Source: CAUZJO01 sp963580245 (lineage in GTDB: Bacteria; Sumerlaeota; Sumerlaeia; MVZB01). Taken from it: 19,883 bases of DNA. This document shows, in pieces, positions 1 to 8,949 of this stretch. The stretch lies in assembly GCA_963580245.1 (NCBI GenBank), contig CAUZJO010000088.1:1-19883 (forward strand). The letters run 5' to 3'. The notes beneath the pieces were generated by a model. That model was not told the DNA's origin, did not search any database, and worked only from the letters and a program-made list of their open reading frames with translations. A program made the translations under genes and the position numbers. Position 1 is the stretch's first letter; every line of letters starts with the position of its first letter.

Positions 1-212
1 CAATGCAATCGCAAGCGCGGCGGGGATGAATTTCAGGAAACTGCTGGCCCACGCGGCGGTTTTGCATTATCTTTTGCTGCGTCTGGCGCAAATCACGAGT
101 CGAAAACGGATGCCTCTGGTTCACCCGGGCTCATCTCTGATTGGCTGGGCTGCTTGAGCAGGGCTTTTTCAGGATCGACTAATCCGAAACCTATGACGAA
201 CGTTCCCGCGCA

Positions 213-293
213 GTCCCGAAGGGACGACCGCTTTCAGCCCAGCCATTCATGGCTGGGGACATGTCGCCGGTCCCCGTTGAGTCCCATCGGGAC
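213..293. repeat. Palindromic intergenic repeat module
   Basis: Three perfect inverted repeats lie close together: GTCCC-GAA-GGGAC (213-225), CCCAGCCAT-TC-ATGGCTGGG (238-257) and GTCCC-ATC-GGGAC (281-293). The outer two share arms and differ only in the loop, so they look like two copies of one unit around a 9-bp stem. The module lies in the gene-free first 337 bases, just past the 3' end of the secreted-protein gene. It resembles REP-type dispersed elements; a terminator role for the neighbouring gene is possible, but there is no T-run. Confidence 0.55.
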
Positions 294-337
294 GAATGAA
301 CAATTCGCGAATTCACCGGTTCACGCGCCCAGTCGGT

Positions 338-1573
338 TCAGCGCCAGTTGACCTCGGTGAAGTAAACGTCGCCGCTGCCGCCGTTGCGCGCGTCGTCAAC
401 CCACGCCACCGCGCTCCAGTTGCCCAGCGTAACGTGGTCGGGCGAGGCGGCGAAGCGTTGCAAGTCGTCGGAAAGCCGGACCACCTCGGCCGGACGTTCC
501 GCGCTGAAAAGCGAAGCCAGTTGCAGCATCTGCTGGCCACCCGAGAAGCTTTGCCAGGCAAGCGTCAGCCGCCCCGGAAGCGAGCCCGACAGGTTGGGCT
601 GGGCGTGATCGCCGGGTGGGAGGGCGAACGTCTCCTCGAGGCGCGCGGGTGTATCTTCGATGACCTGGTCTTGGGGAATATTGAGCGCCACGCCGCCGCG
701 GCCCTCCTCTCGCTCCTGCCAGCAGGTGATGACGCCGAGCTCCGAGTCCTTCAGAATCAGCGATTGGTCCCTGCGCAGGCCGCTCAGCTTGAGTTCATAT
801 TCCGACGGCCGCCAGTGCCGCTCCCCCTCGCGCCACTCCTCCACGCACAAGCGATGGCCGACCTCGTCGACCGCGTGCCAGGCCACTCGCGGCGGGTCGG
901 TCGTAAGCAGCTGCGGGTCCATGCCTGAGAGCGTATCGTCCGGGTCCCCCGAGACCGCCCCCAGAGCCTCGAAGTTTCCATCGGGTAGCAGGCGAGCGGC
1001 CCGGACACGAAATCCGATGGGCCGGCTCTCCTGCCAGACCACCAGCAGGGCACCGCGAGCGTCCGCTGCGATCGAGGGAAAGTCGATATCGCCCGACCCC
1101 TCGTCGACATCGGCCGTATTCAGGCGCAGGGCCGGTTGTGTATTCAGCGCACCATCGTAACGGGCATGATAGAGACCGCGCACGCCTCTCTCCACGCCCG
1201 TCCAGACCACGTGCAAACGTCCGACGCCGTCGTGAACGAGCTGGAGGTCGCGGGGCTGGGCGCCGCAGGGACCATCGACGCGTTGAACGGTGTCCCACAG
1301 CCAGTCTTTGCGCACGCGCAGATAAATCCCCGCCGCGGGGCCATCAATCACGGCCCAGCCCAAGACCAGTCGCAGTGGATTGATCGCGGCCAGCTTGACT
1401 TCCCGACAGGGCCCGACCGCATCGTTGCCTTTGAACACCGGCCTGACCACCGGTTGGGCCAAGATGGTCGGCGCGCAGCATAAAACCAAGCCGATCCCGA
1501 CGGCCCACATGGCCCGAGCACTGAAATGTCGTCGCCTGCGCGGCGTCCCAGTCCTGATCTTCGTTTCGATCAT
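338..1573 (-). CDS. Secreted hypothetical protein, probable beta-propeller
   Basis: The roughly 411-residue product has an Arg-rich N-terminus followed by a hydrophobic stretch (MWAVGIGLVLCC) and an ILA/QP-type cleavage site, so it is probably exported by Sec. The mature part repeats a strand of the form x-V-x-W-x about six times (VVWTG, VVWQE, VAWHA, TCWQE, LAWQS, VAWVD), each near acidic or Gly turns. This is the spacing expected of propeller blades in sialidase/BNR-like proteins. No catalytic residues are recognisable, so binding or surface display is as likely as hydrolysis. GTG (1576) and ATG (1573) are adjacent; TAGGAG sits just upstream, unusually close to both. Family assignment is inference. 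Confidence 0.7.
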   Translation of the reverse strand: MIETKIRTGTPRRRRHFSARAMWAVGIGLVLCCAPTILAQPVVRPVFKGNDAVGPCREVKLAAINPLRLVLGWAVIDGPAAGIYLRVRKDWLWDTVQRVDGPCGAQPRDLQLVHDGVGRLHVVWTGVERGVRGLYHARYDGALNTQPALRLNTADVDEGSGDIDFPSIAADARGALLVVWQESRPIGFRVRAARLLPDGNFEALGAVSGDPDDTLSGMDPQLLTTDPPRVAWHAVDEVGHRLCVEEWREGERHWRPSEYELKLSGLRRDQSLILKDSELGVITCWQEREEGRGGVALNIPQDQVIEDTPARLEETFALPPGDHAQPNLSGSLPGRLTLAWQSFSGGQQMLQLASLFSAERPAEVVRLSDDLQRFAASPDHVTLGNWSAVAWVDDARNGGSGDVYFTEVNWR

Positions 1574-1822
1574 CACTCCTACCTAGTATATGGACAGCTC
1601 CAATAAAATCAAGGTATTGTCTGCAAGGTTTGTGCCAACTACCCGTGGCGGCGTTTTCTCCCATCGAGGCGATACCCAGGCCAGAGGGGGATTCCATGGT
1701 TGGGAGATGAGATACAGGTGGCATCCAGCCAGGACGTCCAATCGTCTTTTCGGCATATCTGGGAGATTTATTGAATCATCGGCCAGCCGAAAACATGGGC
1801 CAGAAGCTAATTGGGCAGCCGC

Positions 1823-2689
1823 TCAATCAAACGATCCCCAATCGCGCACTGCCGTCTCATGAATGGGAACCAGTTCGATGTCAAACGAGCCTTTAAAAGT
1901 CTCCTGCCAACTGTAATCTCTGCTATAAGTTTCATAGCCCTCTTTCGAGGCTGACAAGCTGAAACCCACAAATTCTGCGATAACGGCCGAGATGCAATAG
2001 ATTCCATCCGCGTTCGTATAACTCTCGTTGACGCCGGCCCGTTCAATGGGCTGGCCGGTCTGAGCGTCCGTCACACGACCATGAAACCTTCGGACAATGG
2101 TTCCGGTCGGTTGGGGTCGCATCAAGAAAGTAAAACACATTTGCACGAATTGGACGTGCATCGGAAGGCCGGGATTGTCCGCTGCGTAAAGCCCCCAGCG
2201 GATCGTCTGGGTGTCGGGATCGATATAATCTTCAAAATCGCAACTGAGACGGGCTGTCAGATCAGTGCCGGACTCTTCAGGGACGGTTTCCGCAATGCCG
2301 ATCAGGTCCCAGTTCGTCCCGTCCAATGGATCGGTCCCCGCGCGGTGGATCCAGAATTCATGGGTCGTCGTCGCCCCCTCGGTGTAGTCATTTATCAGGA
2401 TATCGATCCCCACGACATCGGCGAATGAAAGCTCCTCGATGGTCATCTCGAACTGCAAAAAGACGTGGTCCCCCGGACCGGGGTTGTTAGTGATCCATTC
2501 CAAGCCGTCGCCGGAAGATGCAATCGCCGCGTATTGCTCATCGGTTGCTTCGAAACTGTCCGCGAGGTGGAGGTCATCGGGACTTTGATACGGAAACTGA
2601 GCGACATCGTTCGCAAACGCTCGGTGAGGACCGCTGCCGACCGTGATATCCACGAAGTCATAGCACGTCGGCCATCCCCCTCCTAGCAC
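1823..2689 (-). CDS. Hypothetical surface protein with CarboxypepD-like C-terminal domain (mature part, severed from its signal peptide)
   Basis: The open frame of 288 codons can begin only at a GTG at 2687-2689, with no good ribosome site in front. Residues about 1-185 are rich in aromatic and acidic residues and look like an extracellular beta-sandwich (for example EFWIHRAGTDPLDGTNWDL). Residues about 200-275 (RFHGRVTDAQTGQPIERAGV, then TNADGIYCI and KEGYET) match the carboxypeptidase regulatory-like fold: G-x-V-T-D-x-x-T-G-x-P, later D-G-x-Y. The same frame continues upstream through AGC, TCA, AAA and a TGA (2699-2701) into a signal peptide with a strong ribosome site. The intact ancestor therefore probably ran 2803-1823, and this is probably a nonsense-interrupted gene. 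Ligand and role are unknown. Confidence 0.6.
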   Translation of the reverse strand: MLGGGWPTCYDFVDITVGSGPHRAFANDVAQFPYQSPDDLHLADSFEATDEQYAAIASSGDGLEWITNNPGPGDHVFLQFEMTIEELSFADVVGIDILINDYTEGATTTHEFWIHRAGTDPLDGTNWDLIGIAETVPEESGTDLTARLSCDFEDYIDPDTQTIRWGLYAADNPGLPMHVQFVQMCFTFLMRPQPTGTIVRRFHGRVTDAQTGQPIERAGVNESYTNADGIYCISAVIAEFVGFSLSASKEGYETYSRDYSWQETFKGSFDIELVPIHETAVRDWGSFD

Positions 2690-2698
2690 GCTTGATTT

Positions 2699-2803
2699 TC
2701 AAGAGGTGGATGTGGTTGGCTTAGCCAGCGTGGAGAGGAGATACAAGCAGCTAATGACGCCGATGGCAAGAACATCGATGTGACGACCCTTAAAAGCTCT
2801 CAT
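2699..2803 (-). other. Orphaned signal peptide ORF (34 aa) in frame with the gene at 1823-2689
   Basis: The ATG at 2801-2803 is preceded by AAAAGGAGGG, the best ribosome site in this area. The 34 codons give a short basic start (MRAFKGRHIDV) and a hydrophobic core (LAIGVISCLYLLSTLA), then KPTTSTS and TGA. The next three codons and the GTG of the downstream ORF are in the same frame. It is too short to be a protein in itself and is best read as the 5' end of the downstream secreted-protein gene. Confidence 0.65.
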
Positions 2804-3082
2804 GACCCAACCCTCCTTTTAACAAAGGATCATTTTGAACTGAATCCCACCGTTTAGGTGGATACTACATCTTGCGAGGCCAGCTATCAAGAAAAACTTG
2901 GGGTGGTGGGCCGGACGGCTGGACGGCACGTGTCGATATAGACGCTCCAGGCGATTGGGATTCGCTCTCCAAGACCCTACACCGTGGGAATCCTTGCGAT
3001 TTGGAAGGTCCATGCTTAAATGTCAAAGGAGCGTTCTCTTCCCTGAATAGCTGGACAAGAGAGGGAGCCCGGTGAAGACAAT

Positions 3083-3853
3083 ATGAAGCAGGTCCGCGAG
3101 GACTACTGGGCGAATGGCTGGGTGGTCGTTGAAGGGGTGTTTGGGCCGCGCCAAGCGGAGCGGATCGCCGAACTGGCGATCGAGCTGAGCCTGGCCGAAC
3201 TGGAAACGACGGACTCCCGGCTCTTCGTCGACCGTTCCGCCCAAGGCGCGCGCGCGCCGCGCAAACTGAACCAACCGTTCCTCAGGCACGCGGCCTTCCG
3301 CGAGTTCATCCTGGATCGGCGCCTGACCGGTCTCATCGAGCAGTTGCTCGGGCTGAAGCCGCTATTGGTGACCGATCAGGTCCTGATGAAGCCCCCGCGG
3401 TTCGGCTCGGCCAAGCCGTATCATCAAGACAACGCGTATTTCCGCTGCTCGCCGCCCGACCACGTGATCACCGCGTGGGTCGCCCTGGACGACGCCGACG
3501 AGGCCAACGGGTGCTTGCGCTACATCAACGGCTCGCATCGCGGACCGATCCTGCCCCACACGCCCCTCCCCGGCGAGGTGAACAACCTGGTCCCGCCCCA
3601 GGAGTTGATCGATCTGAGCCGCGAGTCGCCGGCCGAGGTCCGCCGCGGCGGCGTGGTGTTCCATCACAGCCACACGCTACACACCTCGCACCGCAACGAA
3701 TCGGACCGCTGGCGGCGGGGTTATGCGAGTCACTGGGTCACCGCCGACGTCGTCTCCGAAAACCTAGACCGCGCCGAGGGCAAGGCCTTCACGACGCTTG
3801 ACAGGGCCTATTTCCGCGGCGAGTATGACCCCCAATACGCCAAAACCGATTGA
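3083..3853 (+). CDS. Phytanoyl-CoA dioxygenase (PhyH) family protein
   Basis: This 256-residue protein is of usual family length. PhyH enzymes are cytosolic non-haem Fe(II)/2-oxoglutarate oxygenases that hydroxylate varied small molecules. The iron-binding HxD is in YHQDNAYF (His114, Asp116). The distal ligand region is FHHSHTLHTSHRN (His200 the likely ligand). Arg211/Arg212 in RWRRGY fits the 2-oxoglutarate carboxylate clamp, and WVALDDADEANGCL is the typical core strand-turn. The N-terminal YWANGWVVVEGVF matches the family's opening. The gene stands alone, divergent from the secreted-protein gene across about 280 bases, so no substrate can be inferred. The ATG was chosen because it gives the full N-terminal motif. 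Confidence 0.88.
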   Translation: MKQVREDYWANGWVVVEGVFGPRQAERIAELAIELSLAELETTDSRLFVDRSAQGARAPRKLNQPFLRHAAFREFILDRRLTGLIEQLLGLKPLLVTDQVLMKPPRFGSAKPYHQDNAYFRCSPPDHVITAWVALDDADEANGCLRYINGSHRGPILPHTPLPGEVNNLVPPQELIDLSRESPAEVRRGGVVFHHSHTLHTSHRNESDRWRRGYASHWVTADVVSENLDRAEGKAFTTLDRAYFRGEYDPQYAKTD

Positions 3854-3890
3854 ATCAACAGGTTGCGCGTCGTTTCGGGCCTGTTGAATC
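3852..3890 (+). terminator. Stem-loop after the PhyH gene
   Basis: GAATCAACAGG (3852-3862) can pair with CCTGTTGAATC (3880-3890) with one mismatch, overlapping the stop codon of the dioxygenase gene. The loop is 17 nt and no T-run follows, so if it is a terminator it is not the classical intrinsic type. Confidence 0.4.
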
Positions 3891-3963
3891 GGAGGGATGG
3901 TTTAGTCCATGACTTGCACAACCGTATTCTCAATGGGGTTGATCCCCAACGCGCCCATTCGAC

Positions 3964-4062
3964 TCGGCTCCCGGCTCTCGTCCCCATCATCGCGTCCCTG
4001 GTCGATTGCAGTCCAAAGAAGAAAACCGATTACGAAGACGAGGGACGAGAGCCGGGAGCCGA
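3964..4062. repeat. 21-bp perfect inverted repeat in the 326-base PhyH-aminotransferase gap
   Basis: The arm at 3964-3984 (starts TCGGCTCCCGG, ends CTCGTCCC) is the exact reverse complement of 4042-4062 (starts GGGACGAGAG). The spacer is 57 nt. The gap 3854-4179 contains no credible ORF, so this hairpin is its main content. It may be a transcript-end structure or a small dispersed repeat; no target-site duplication is visible around it. Confidence 0.6.
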
Positions 4063-4179
4063 TTAAGAGGCGGAACGGGGACCCTTCACGAAGCGGTGCT
4101 TACCCCCAAAACTGAATCGCACCCTTTCAACCGATCTTGAGAACCCCCCAAACATTCAATCTGACTGGAGTTCCCCTCA

Positions 4180-5370
4180 ATGCAAATGGCTGAAAGACTT
4201 TCCCGATTGGGAACCGAGACCGCCTTTGCCGTCTCGGGCGAGGCGCGCGCCTTCGCCGAGGCGGGCAACAAGGTTTATCCCTTCCATCTGGGCGACATCA
4301 ACCTCAAGACGCCGCAAAACATCATCGACGCCGCCACGCGCGCCATGAACGACGGCAAGACCGGCTATTGCCCCAACCACGGCATCCCGCAACTGCGCCA
4401 GGCCTTGGCCGAGGAGATCAACGCCACGCGCGGCGCCGATTACGCGCTCGAAAACGTCGCGATCCAGCCCGGCGGCAAGCCGACGATCGGCAAGTTGATC
4501 CTGACGCTGATCAATCCCGGCGACGAGGTGCTCTACCCCTCGCCCGGATTCCCAATCTACGAATCTCAGATCGAATTCAGCGGGGCGAAGGCCGTGCCGT
4601 ATACGTTCCATGAAGGCGAGACCAATTTCATCCTCGATACCGTGGAGATCGAAAAGCTGATCACGCCGCGCACGCGGATGATCATCTATAACGACCTGCA
4701 AAACCCGACGGCGGCTGAATCGTCTGAAGACGAGATGGGCCACATCGCCGAGCTGGCGCGCCGGCACGACCTGTATGTCCTTTCGGACGAGGCCTATTTC
4801 GACGTTCGCTTCGAGGGCAAGTCGCGGTCGATCGTCTCATTCCCCGGCATGCTCGAACGGACGGTCATCCTCTATACGTTCTCGAAGAAGTACGCGATGA
4901 CGGGCTGGCGGCTGGGCGGGACGATCGGCCCCAAAGAGATCATCGAGGTGATCGCCACGCTCAACGTCAACGACGAGTCGTGCACCAATCACTTCATCCA
5001 ATACGCTGGCGTGGAGGCCCTGCAAGGCGACCAGTCGGGCGCGGCGCGGATCCTGGAGACGCTCAGGGAACGCCGCGACGCGGCCGCCGACATCCTCAGC
5101 TCGATCCAAGGCTTCCGCTGCTTCCACCCCCACGCCTCGTTCTACCTCTTCCCCAACGCGACCGAGGCGCTGAAGAACATCGGCATGGACTACGAAGAGT
5201 TTCGCAAGACGGCGCTGCACGAAACCGGCGTCTCCTTCTGCACCCGCCAACACTTCGGCCGCTCCCTCCCCCACGAGACCGAAAAATACCTACGCTTTGC
5301 CTACTCGGGCATCGACGTGGAGGACATCAAGGAAGGGCTGGGGAAACTGAAGGCGTTCGTGGAGGGATAA
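4180..5370 (+). CDS. PLP-dependent aminotransferase, class I/II fold (aspartate aminotransferase-like)
   Basis: This 396-residue fold-type I aminotransferase is of typical length. The Schiff-base lysine is Lys236 in FSKKYAMTGWRLG. Other PLP contacts are Asn175 in LQNPT, Asp203 and Tyr206 in SDEAY, and Arg244 in GWRLG. Arg372 in YLRFAYS is the usual substrate-carboxylate arginine. The N-terminal HLGDINLKTP and GYCPNHGIPQLR match the substrate-lid region of the aspartate/aromatic/alanine transaminase subgroup. The enzyme is cytosolic; it transfers an amino group between an amino acid and a 2-oxo acid, and the amino acid cannot be set from sequence alone. The start follows a weak CTGGAG. A YjbQ gene follows after 40 bases, possibly co-transcribed. 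Confidence 0.93.
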   Translation: MQMAERLSRLGTETAFAVSGEARAFAEAGNKVYPFHLGDINLKTPQNIIDAATRAMNDGKTGYCPNHGIPQLRQALAEEINATRGADYALENVAIQPGGKPTIGKLILTLINPGDEVLYPSPGFPIYESQIEFSGAKAVPYTFHEGETNFILDTVEIEKLITPRTRMIIYNDLQNPTAAESSEDEMGHIAELARRHDLYVLSDEAYFDVRFEGKSRSIVSFPGMLERTVILYTFSKKYAMTGWRLGGTIGPKEIIEVIATLNVNDESCTNHFIQYAGVEALQGDQSGAARILETLRERRDAAADILSSIQGFRCFHPHASFYLFPNATEALKNIGMDYEEFRKTALHETGVSFCTRQHFGRSLPHETEKYLRFAYSGIDVEDIKEGLGKLKAFVEG

Positions 5371-5410
5371 AACTTGCAAGGCGCGGTCAACGCACGACGA
5401 GAGGACGAAC

Positions 5411-5833
<423 letters not shown>

Positions 5834-5995
5834 GGGATCGGGTTTCGGGGCTCGGGGGAAAGCAAGCGCTTGAATTCCGGACTTTGCCGCGGGCTTGTGT
5901 TGATTATTTGGGTGTGGTCTCTTGACTCTCGGCCGTTGATGCTTGTAACGAATTCGCCAAGTAACGAACAGAAGCCTGATAATGTTCAGGTCCTC

Positions 5996-6592
5996 TTATT
6001 CTTCCACGGCGTCTTCTTCCTCAACCTGTTCCTCGCTCGCTTCACTCACGCCCTTTTTCTTCTTGTTGTTCGCCCCTAGTTTTTCCCATGCCGCGATCAG
6101 TTCATCCGAGGAATGCATCGGCAGGCTGCTCTCCATCCATTCGAAGAATAGACTGTCGTGTTGGTCCAGGCAGTCGCGGACCATGACCGGATAGAACCCG
6201 CGTTCAAAGGCCCCGAAAGTCGTGGCCGCCACGCAACCGCCCGTCGCCGTCCCGGTCAGCAACACCGTGCGAATCGACCGTTCCTTCAGCAAGTCTTCCA
6301 AATAGGTCTTGTAAAACACGTTCCCCCGGCTCTTGCGAATCACATAATCGCCCTTGCGCGGGGCCAGTTCCTCGATCGTCCGCGAATCCCAAGTATCCGC
6401 CTGCAGGATTTGCTCGATGCCATTGTAATGAAACCAGCCGCTCATCAGTGAAGACCCGACTTCGGTCTGGTAAACCATTTCCGCGTACGTTACCAGCACG
6501 CCCGCGCCACGCGCCGCTTCGAGCAGTTTTTGCGTTCGGTCGACCTGCCGGGCGAACCCGGGGACGGTCGCATGCCGGGCCAGGGTACGAGT
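5996..6592 (-). pseudogene. Isochorismatase-like cysteine hydrolase, 5'-truncated
   Basis: The core is clear: VPGFARQVDRTQKLLEAARG, GAGVLVTYAEMV, a lysine block RKSRGNVFYKTYLEDLL and the nucleophile block LLTGTATGGCVAATTFGAF with its Cys. The family normally opens with a TALLVIDMQ-type strand carrying the catalytic Asp. Here the frame runs back only to a TGA at 6593-6595, and no frame upstream to about 6680 encodes that strand. The only start in the remaining frame is a GTG at 6499, inside the fold. The catalytic triad is therefore incomplete and the gene is probably dead. The C-terminus adds an odd charged tail (KKKKG, then a Glu-rich EEQVEEEDAVEE). The 315 bases from 6593 to the tRNA hold no other supportable gene. 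Confidence 0.7.
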
Positions 6593-6828
6593 TCAACCCA
6601 ATCTGCATGGATGTTTGATTGACGTTCGCGATAAACGTTGCGCTCCCTTTATCGTCGCTGGTCCGCGTGTCCAACATCCGCGCCCGCCGGCGTCCCCCGA
6701 CCCGACCCGCATTACGGTCCCCAACACCGCCGGATCCCCTTCGACTTCCGCATAGGGGCCAACATGGTCCCGGTCCAGCGCAACACAGCGTCGCGGTGGC
6801 GAGTCTATTTCTGAGCCCCGCGCCCCGC

Positions 6829-6858
6829 TTGACACCCTATCGAGCTGGCAACTAGAGT
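6829..6858 (+). promoter_or_regulatory. Sigma70-type promoter for the tRNA gene
   Basis: A perfect -35 TTGACA (6829-6834), an 18-base spacer and a -10-like TAGAGT (6853-6858, 4 of 6 consensus bases) lie about 50 bases before the tRNA on the same strand. The arrangement fits a stable-RNA promoter with a short 5' leader. Confidence 0.6.
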
Positions 6859-6907
6859 AATTCCAGGTCCGGCAAGCGCCGGGACGGCGTCGGATCCACC
6901 CAAATCG

Positions 6908-6983
6908 GGGCCCTTAGCTCAGCGGTCAGAGCCGCCGGCTCATAACCGGTAGGTCCCAGGTTCGAATCCTGGAGGGCCCACCA
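6908..6983 (+). tRNA. tRNA with CAT anticodon (Met elongator or Ile2)
   Basis: The 76-nt cloverleaf includes an encoded CCA. The acceptor stem GGGCCCT pairs with AGGGCCC, the D-arm begins AGCTCAG, the anticodon stem GCCGG/CCGGT (one G-T pair) encloses loop CTCATAA with anticodon CAT, and the T-arm is CCAGG-TTCGAAT-CCTGG. The start GGGCCCTTAGCTCAG resembles tRNA-Ile2 genes, in which C34 becomes lysidine, as much as Met genes. It is not the initiator type, because the first acceptor pair (G1-C72) is matched. Identity needs tilS-recognition modelling. Confidence 0.95.
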
Positions 6984-7097
6984 TCCCCTCGATACATGCA
7001 GCGGCGGCACGCCTCACCCGCGCCCCGGTGCTCCAGCCCGCCCGATGCCGCTTGCCCCCCGCGGACCATTCATGTAGAAGATGTGAGGCATCATTCT

Positions 7098-7137
7098 GCC
7101 CGCCCGAACCTGCCGTCGCGGGCGTTTTTATTTTTTT
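7098..7137 (+). terminator. Intrinsic terminator after the tRNA
   Basis: GCCCGC (7098-7103) pairs with GCGGGC (7118-7123) across a 14-nt loop and is followed by GTTTTTATTTTTTT. It ends just before the carbamoyltransferase gene, so that gene would need its own start or readthrough. Confidence 0.65.
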
Positions 7138-7161
7138 GGGGATGGATCGCGACCCGGCTTC

Positions 7162-8892
7162 ATGCGCATTCTCGGCATCCATGATGGACATAACGCGGCG
7201 GCGTGCCTGCTCGAAGACGGGCGGATCGTGGCGGCGCTTCAGGAGGAACGCCTCACGCGCATCAAGAACCACGACGTTTTTCCCGCCCGCGCCGTCAAGT
7301 GGCTGCTCGACGAGGCCGGCTACGACCTCGCGGCGATCGACGCGGTGGCCATGAACGGCCACCACCAGCCTGTCCACCGCGACCGCGAGCGGTTGATCCG
7401 GGACACGCGCTGGGGCGGCAGTCTCGATCCGGGCCGGGTGCTGCGGCGCTGGCTGCGGGCCACGCCGGTCAACGCCCTGTGGCGTCGCCGCCGCCGCCGC
7501 AAACGAATCGATGAGGCGGCCCAAGCTGGAATCCCGCCCGAGAAACTGGTCTTCATCGATCACCACCGCTGCCACGCCGAGGCGGCCTACTGGGGCGGCC
7601 CCTTCCGCGGCGAGCCGGTCTTGGTCCTGACCGCCGACGGGGCGGGCGACGACCTGTGCGCGACGGTCGGCACGGCCGACGAGGACGGCAAACTCAGCCG
7701 CCTGGCCTGGATCGACGAATCTCATTCCCCCTCCCTGGTCTACCTGGTCGTGACGACGATTCTGGGCATGGTCCCCAACGAGCACGAGTACAAGCTGATG
7801 GGCATGGCCCCCTACGCCGACCGCCAACGCGCCGAGCGGGCCTGCCGCGTCTTCGAGCAGATGTTGGAATGGGACCCCGCCCAACCGTTGGCCTGGCGGC
7901 GGCGCGCCGGAGTGCCCAACGTCTACCACTGCTATGATTATCTGAAGAAGCGGCTCGACCTGCTTCGCTTCGATATCGTCTGCGCGGGCTTGCAGATGTG
8001 GATTGAACGGCTCGTGGCCGATTGGACGCGGCGCGCGATCAAGGCGACCGGCGTGGGCAAGGTCGCGCTCTCGGGCGGGTTGTTCATGAACGTCAAGGCC
8101 AACAAAATCATCGCCGAACTGCCCGAGGTCGAGGACTTGTTCATTTTCCCCTCGTGCGGCGACGAGACCAACACGATGGGGGCGGCCTACGGCGCCTACC
8201 AGGACCTGCGATCCGCCGCGTCCCCGCCGCCCGAACCGATCGGCCCGATCTACTGGGGCGGGGCGCCGGACGAGGCGACCATCACGGCGACCCTCGAGCA
8301 AGCCGACGAGCACTTCACCTGGAGCCGACCCAAAAACATCGCCGAACATGCGGCCGAATACCTGGCCCGCGGCGAGGTCGTCGCCCGCTTCGCCGGCCGG
8401 GCCGAGTTCGGCGCCCGCTCGCTGGGCAACCGCTCGATCCTGGCCGATCCTTCGCGTCAGGGGGTCGTACGCGTGATCAACGAGATGATCAAGAGCCGCG
8501 ATTTCTGGATGCCGTTCGCCTGCTCGATCCTGGCCGAGCGGGCCGATGATTACGTCCGTAATCCAAAAGGGCTTCAGGCGCCCTACATGATCCTGACGTT
8601 CGACGCGGCCGACGGCTTTGAGCAAATCCAGGCCGGTTGCCATCCGCACGACCGCACGGTCCGGCCCCAGTTCGTCGACGAGGCTTCGAACCCGGGCTAT
8701 CATCGGCTGATCAAGTCCTTCGAGGCCCGCACGGGGACCGGCGCGCTGCTCAACACCTCGTTTAACCTACATGGGTTTCCGATCGTGAACGAGCCGGCCG
8801 AGGCCCTCGAGGTGATGCTGCGCTCGGGTCTCAAGTACCTGATCCTCGATGACGCATGGGTCGAGAAAAAAGAGAGAGCCCCCCAGAATTAA
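7162..8892 (+). CDS. Carbamoyltransferase, NodU/CmcH/TobZ family
   Basis: The 576-residue protein has the usual two-part structure. Residues about 1-370 are the Kae1-like carbamoyl-transfer domain, opening ILGIHDGHNAAACLL and QEERLTRIKNH, with the metal-binding His cluster IDHHRCHAEA near residue 135, LTADGAGDD and EYKLMGMAPYAD. Residues about 385-570 are the C-terminal carbamoyl-adenylate domain with RAEFGARSLGNRSILADPS. Family members activate carbamoyl phosphate with ATP and carbamoylate a hydroxyl of a sugar or natural product in the cytosol. A glycosyltransferase follows after 57 bases and a nucleotide-sugar epimerase lies beyond the inserted element, so a carbamoylated glycan or glycolipid is the likely product. 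The upstream ribosome site is weak. Confidence 0.93.
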   Translation: MRILGIHDGHNAAACLLEDGRIVAALQEERLTRIKNHDVFPARAVKWLLDEAGYDLAAIDAVAMNGHHQPVHRDRERLIRDTRWGGSLDPGRVLRRWLRATPVNALWRRRRRRKRIDEAAQAGIPPEKLVFIDHHRCHAEAAYWGGPFRGEPVLVLTADGAGDDLCATVGTADEDGKLSRLAWIDESHSPSLVYLVVTTILGMVPNEHEYKLMGMAPYADRQRAERACRVFEQMLEWDPAQPLAWRRRAGVPNVYHCYDYLKKRLDLLRFDIVCAGLQMWIERLVADWTRRAIKATGVGKVALSGGLFMNVKANKIIAELPEVEDLFIFPSCGDETNTMGAAYGAYQDLRSAASPPPEPIGPIYWGGAPDEATITATLEQADEHFTWSRPKNIAEHAAEYLARGEVVARFAGRAEFGARSLGNRSILADPSRQGVVRVINEMIKSRDFWMPFACSILAERADDYVRNPKGLQAPYMILTFDAADGFEQIQAGCHPHDRTVRPQFVDEASNPGYHRLIKSFEARTGTGALLNTSFNLHGFPIVNEPAEALEVMLRSGLKYLILDDAWVEKKERAPQN

Positions 8893-8949
8893 GTTTGGCA
8901 CGAGGCGACCAGGCGGCCAAAAAACTCACTTGATGAAACGGGCCAGTCC

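Noticed and set aside
1..60. Possible minus-strand membrane-protein start running off the left edge (WASSFLKFIPAALAIAL)
   Set aside because: No start codon or ribosome site is visible in the frame, which closes at a TAA just upstream, and only about 22 codons are present.
2699..2701. TGA read as selenocysteine
   Set aside because: It falls at the signal-peptide/mature boundary, no convincing SECIS hairpin follows, and no selenoprotein family fits.
6700..6790. GyrI-like effector-binding fragment on the minus strand (HVGPYAEVEGD)
   Set aside because: The similarity is about ten residues only, with no flanking fold or full gene.
6940..8703. 587-codon open frame on the minus strand across the carbamoyltransferase
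   Set aside because: It is antisense to a clear gene, is rich in Arg, Asp, Gly and Ala as expected of a GC-rich shadow, and its first residues (GPPGFEPGTYRL) are the antisense translation of the tRNA.
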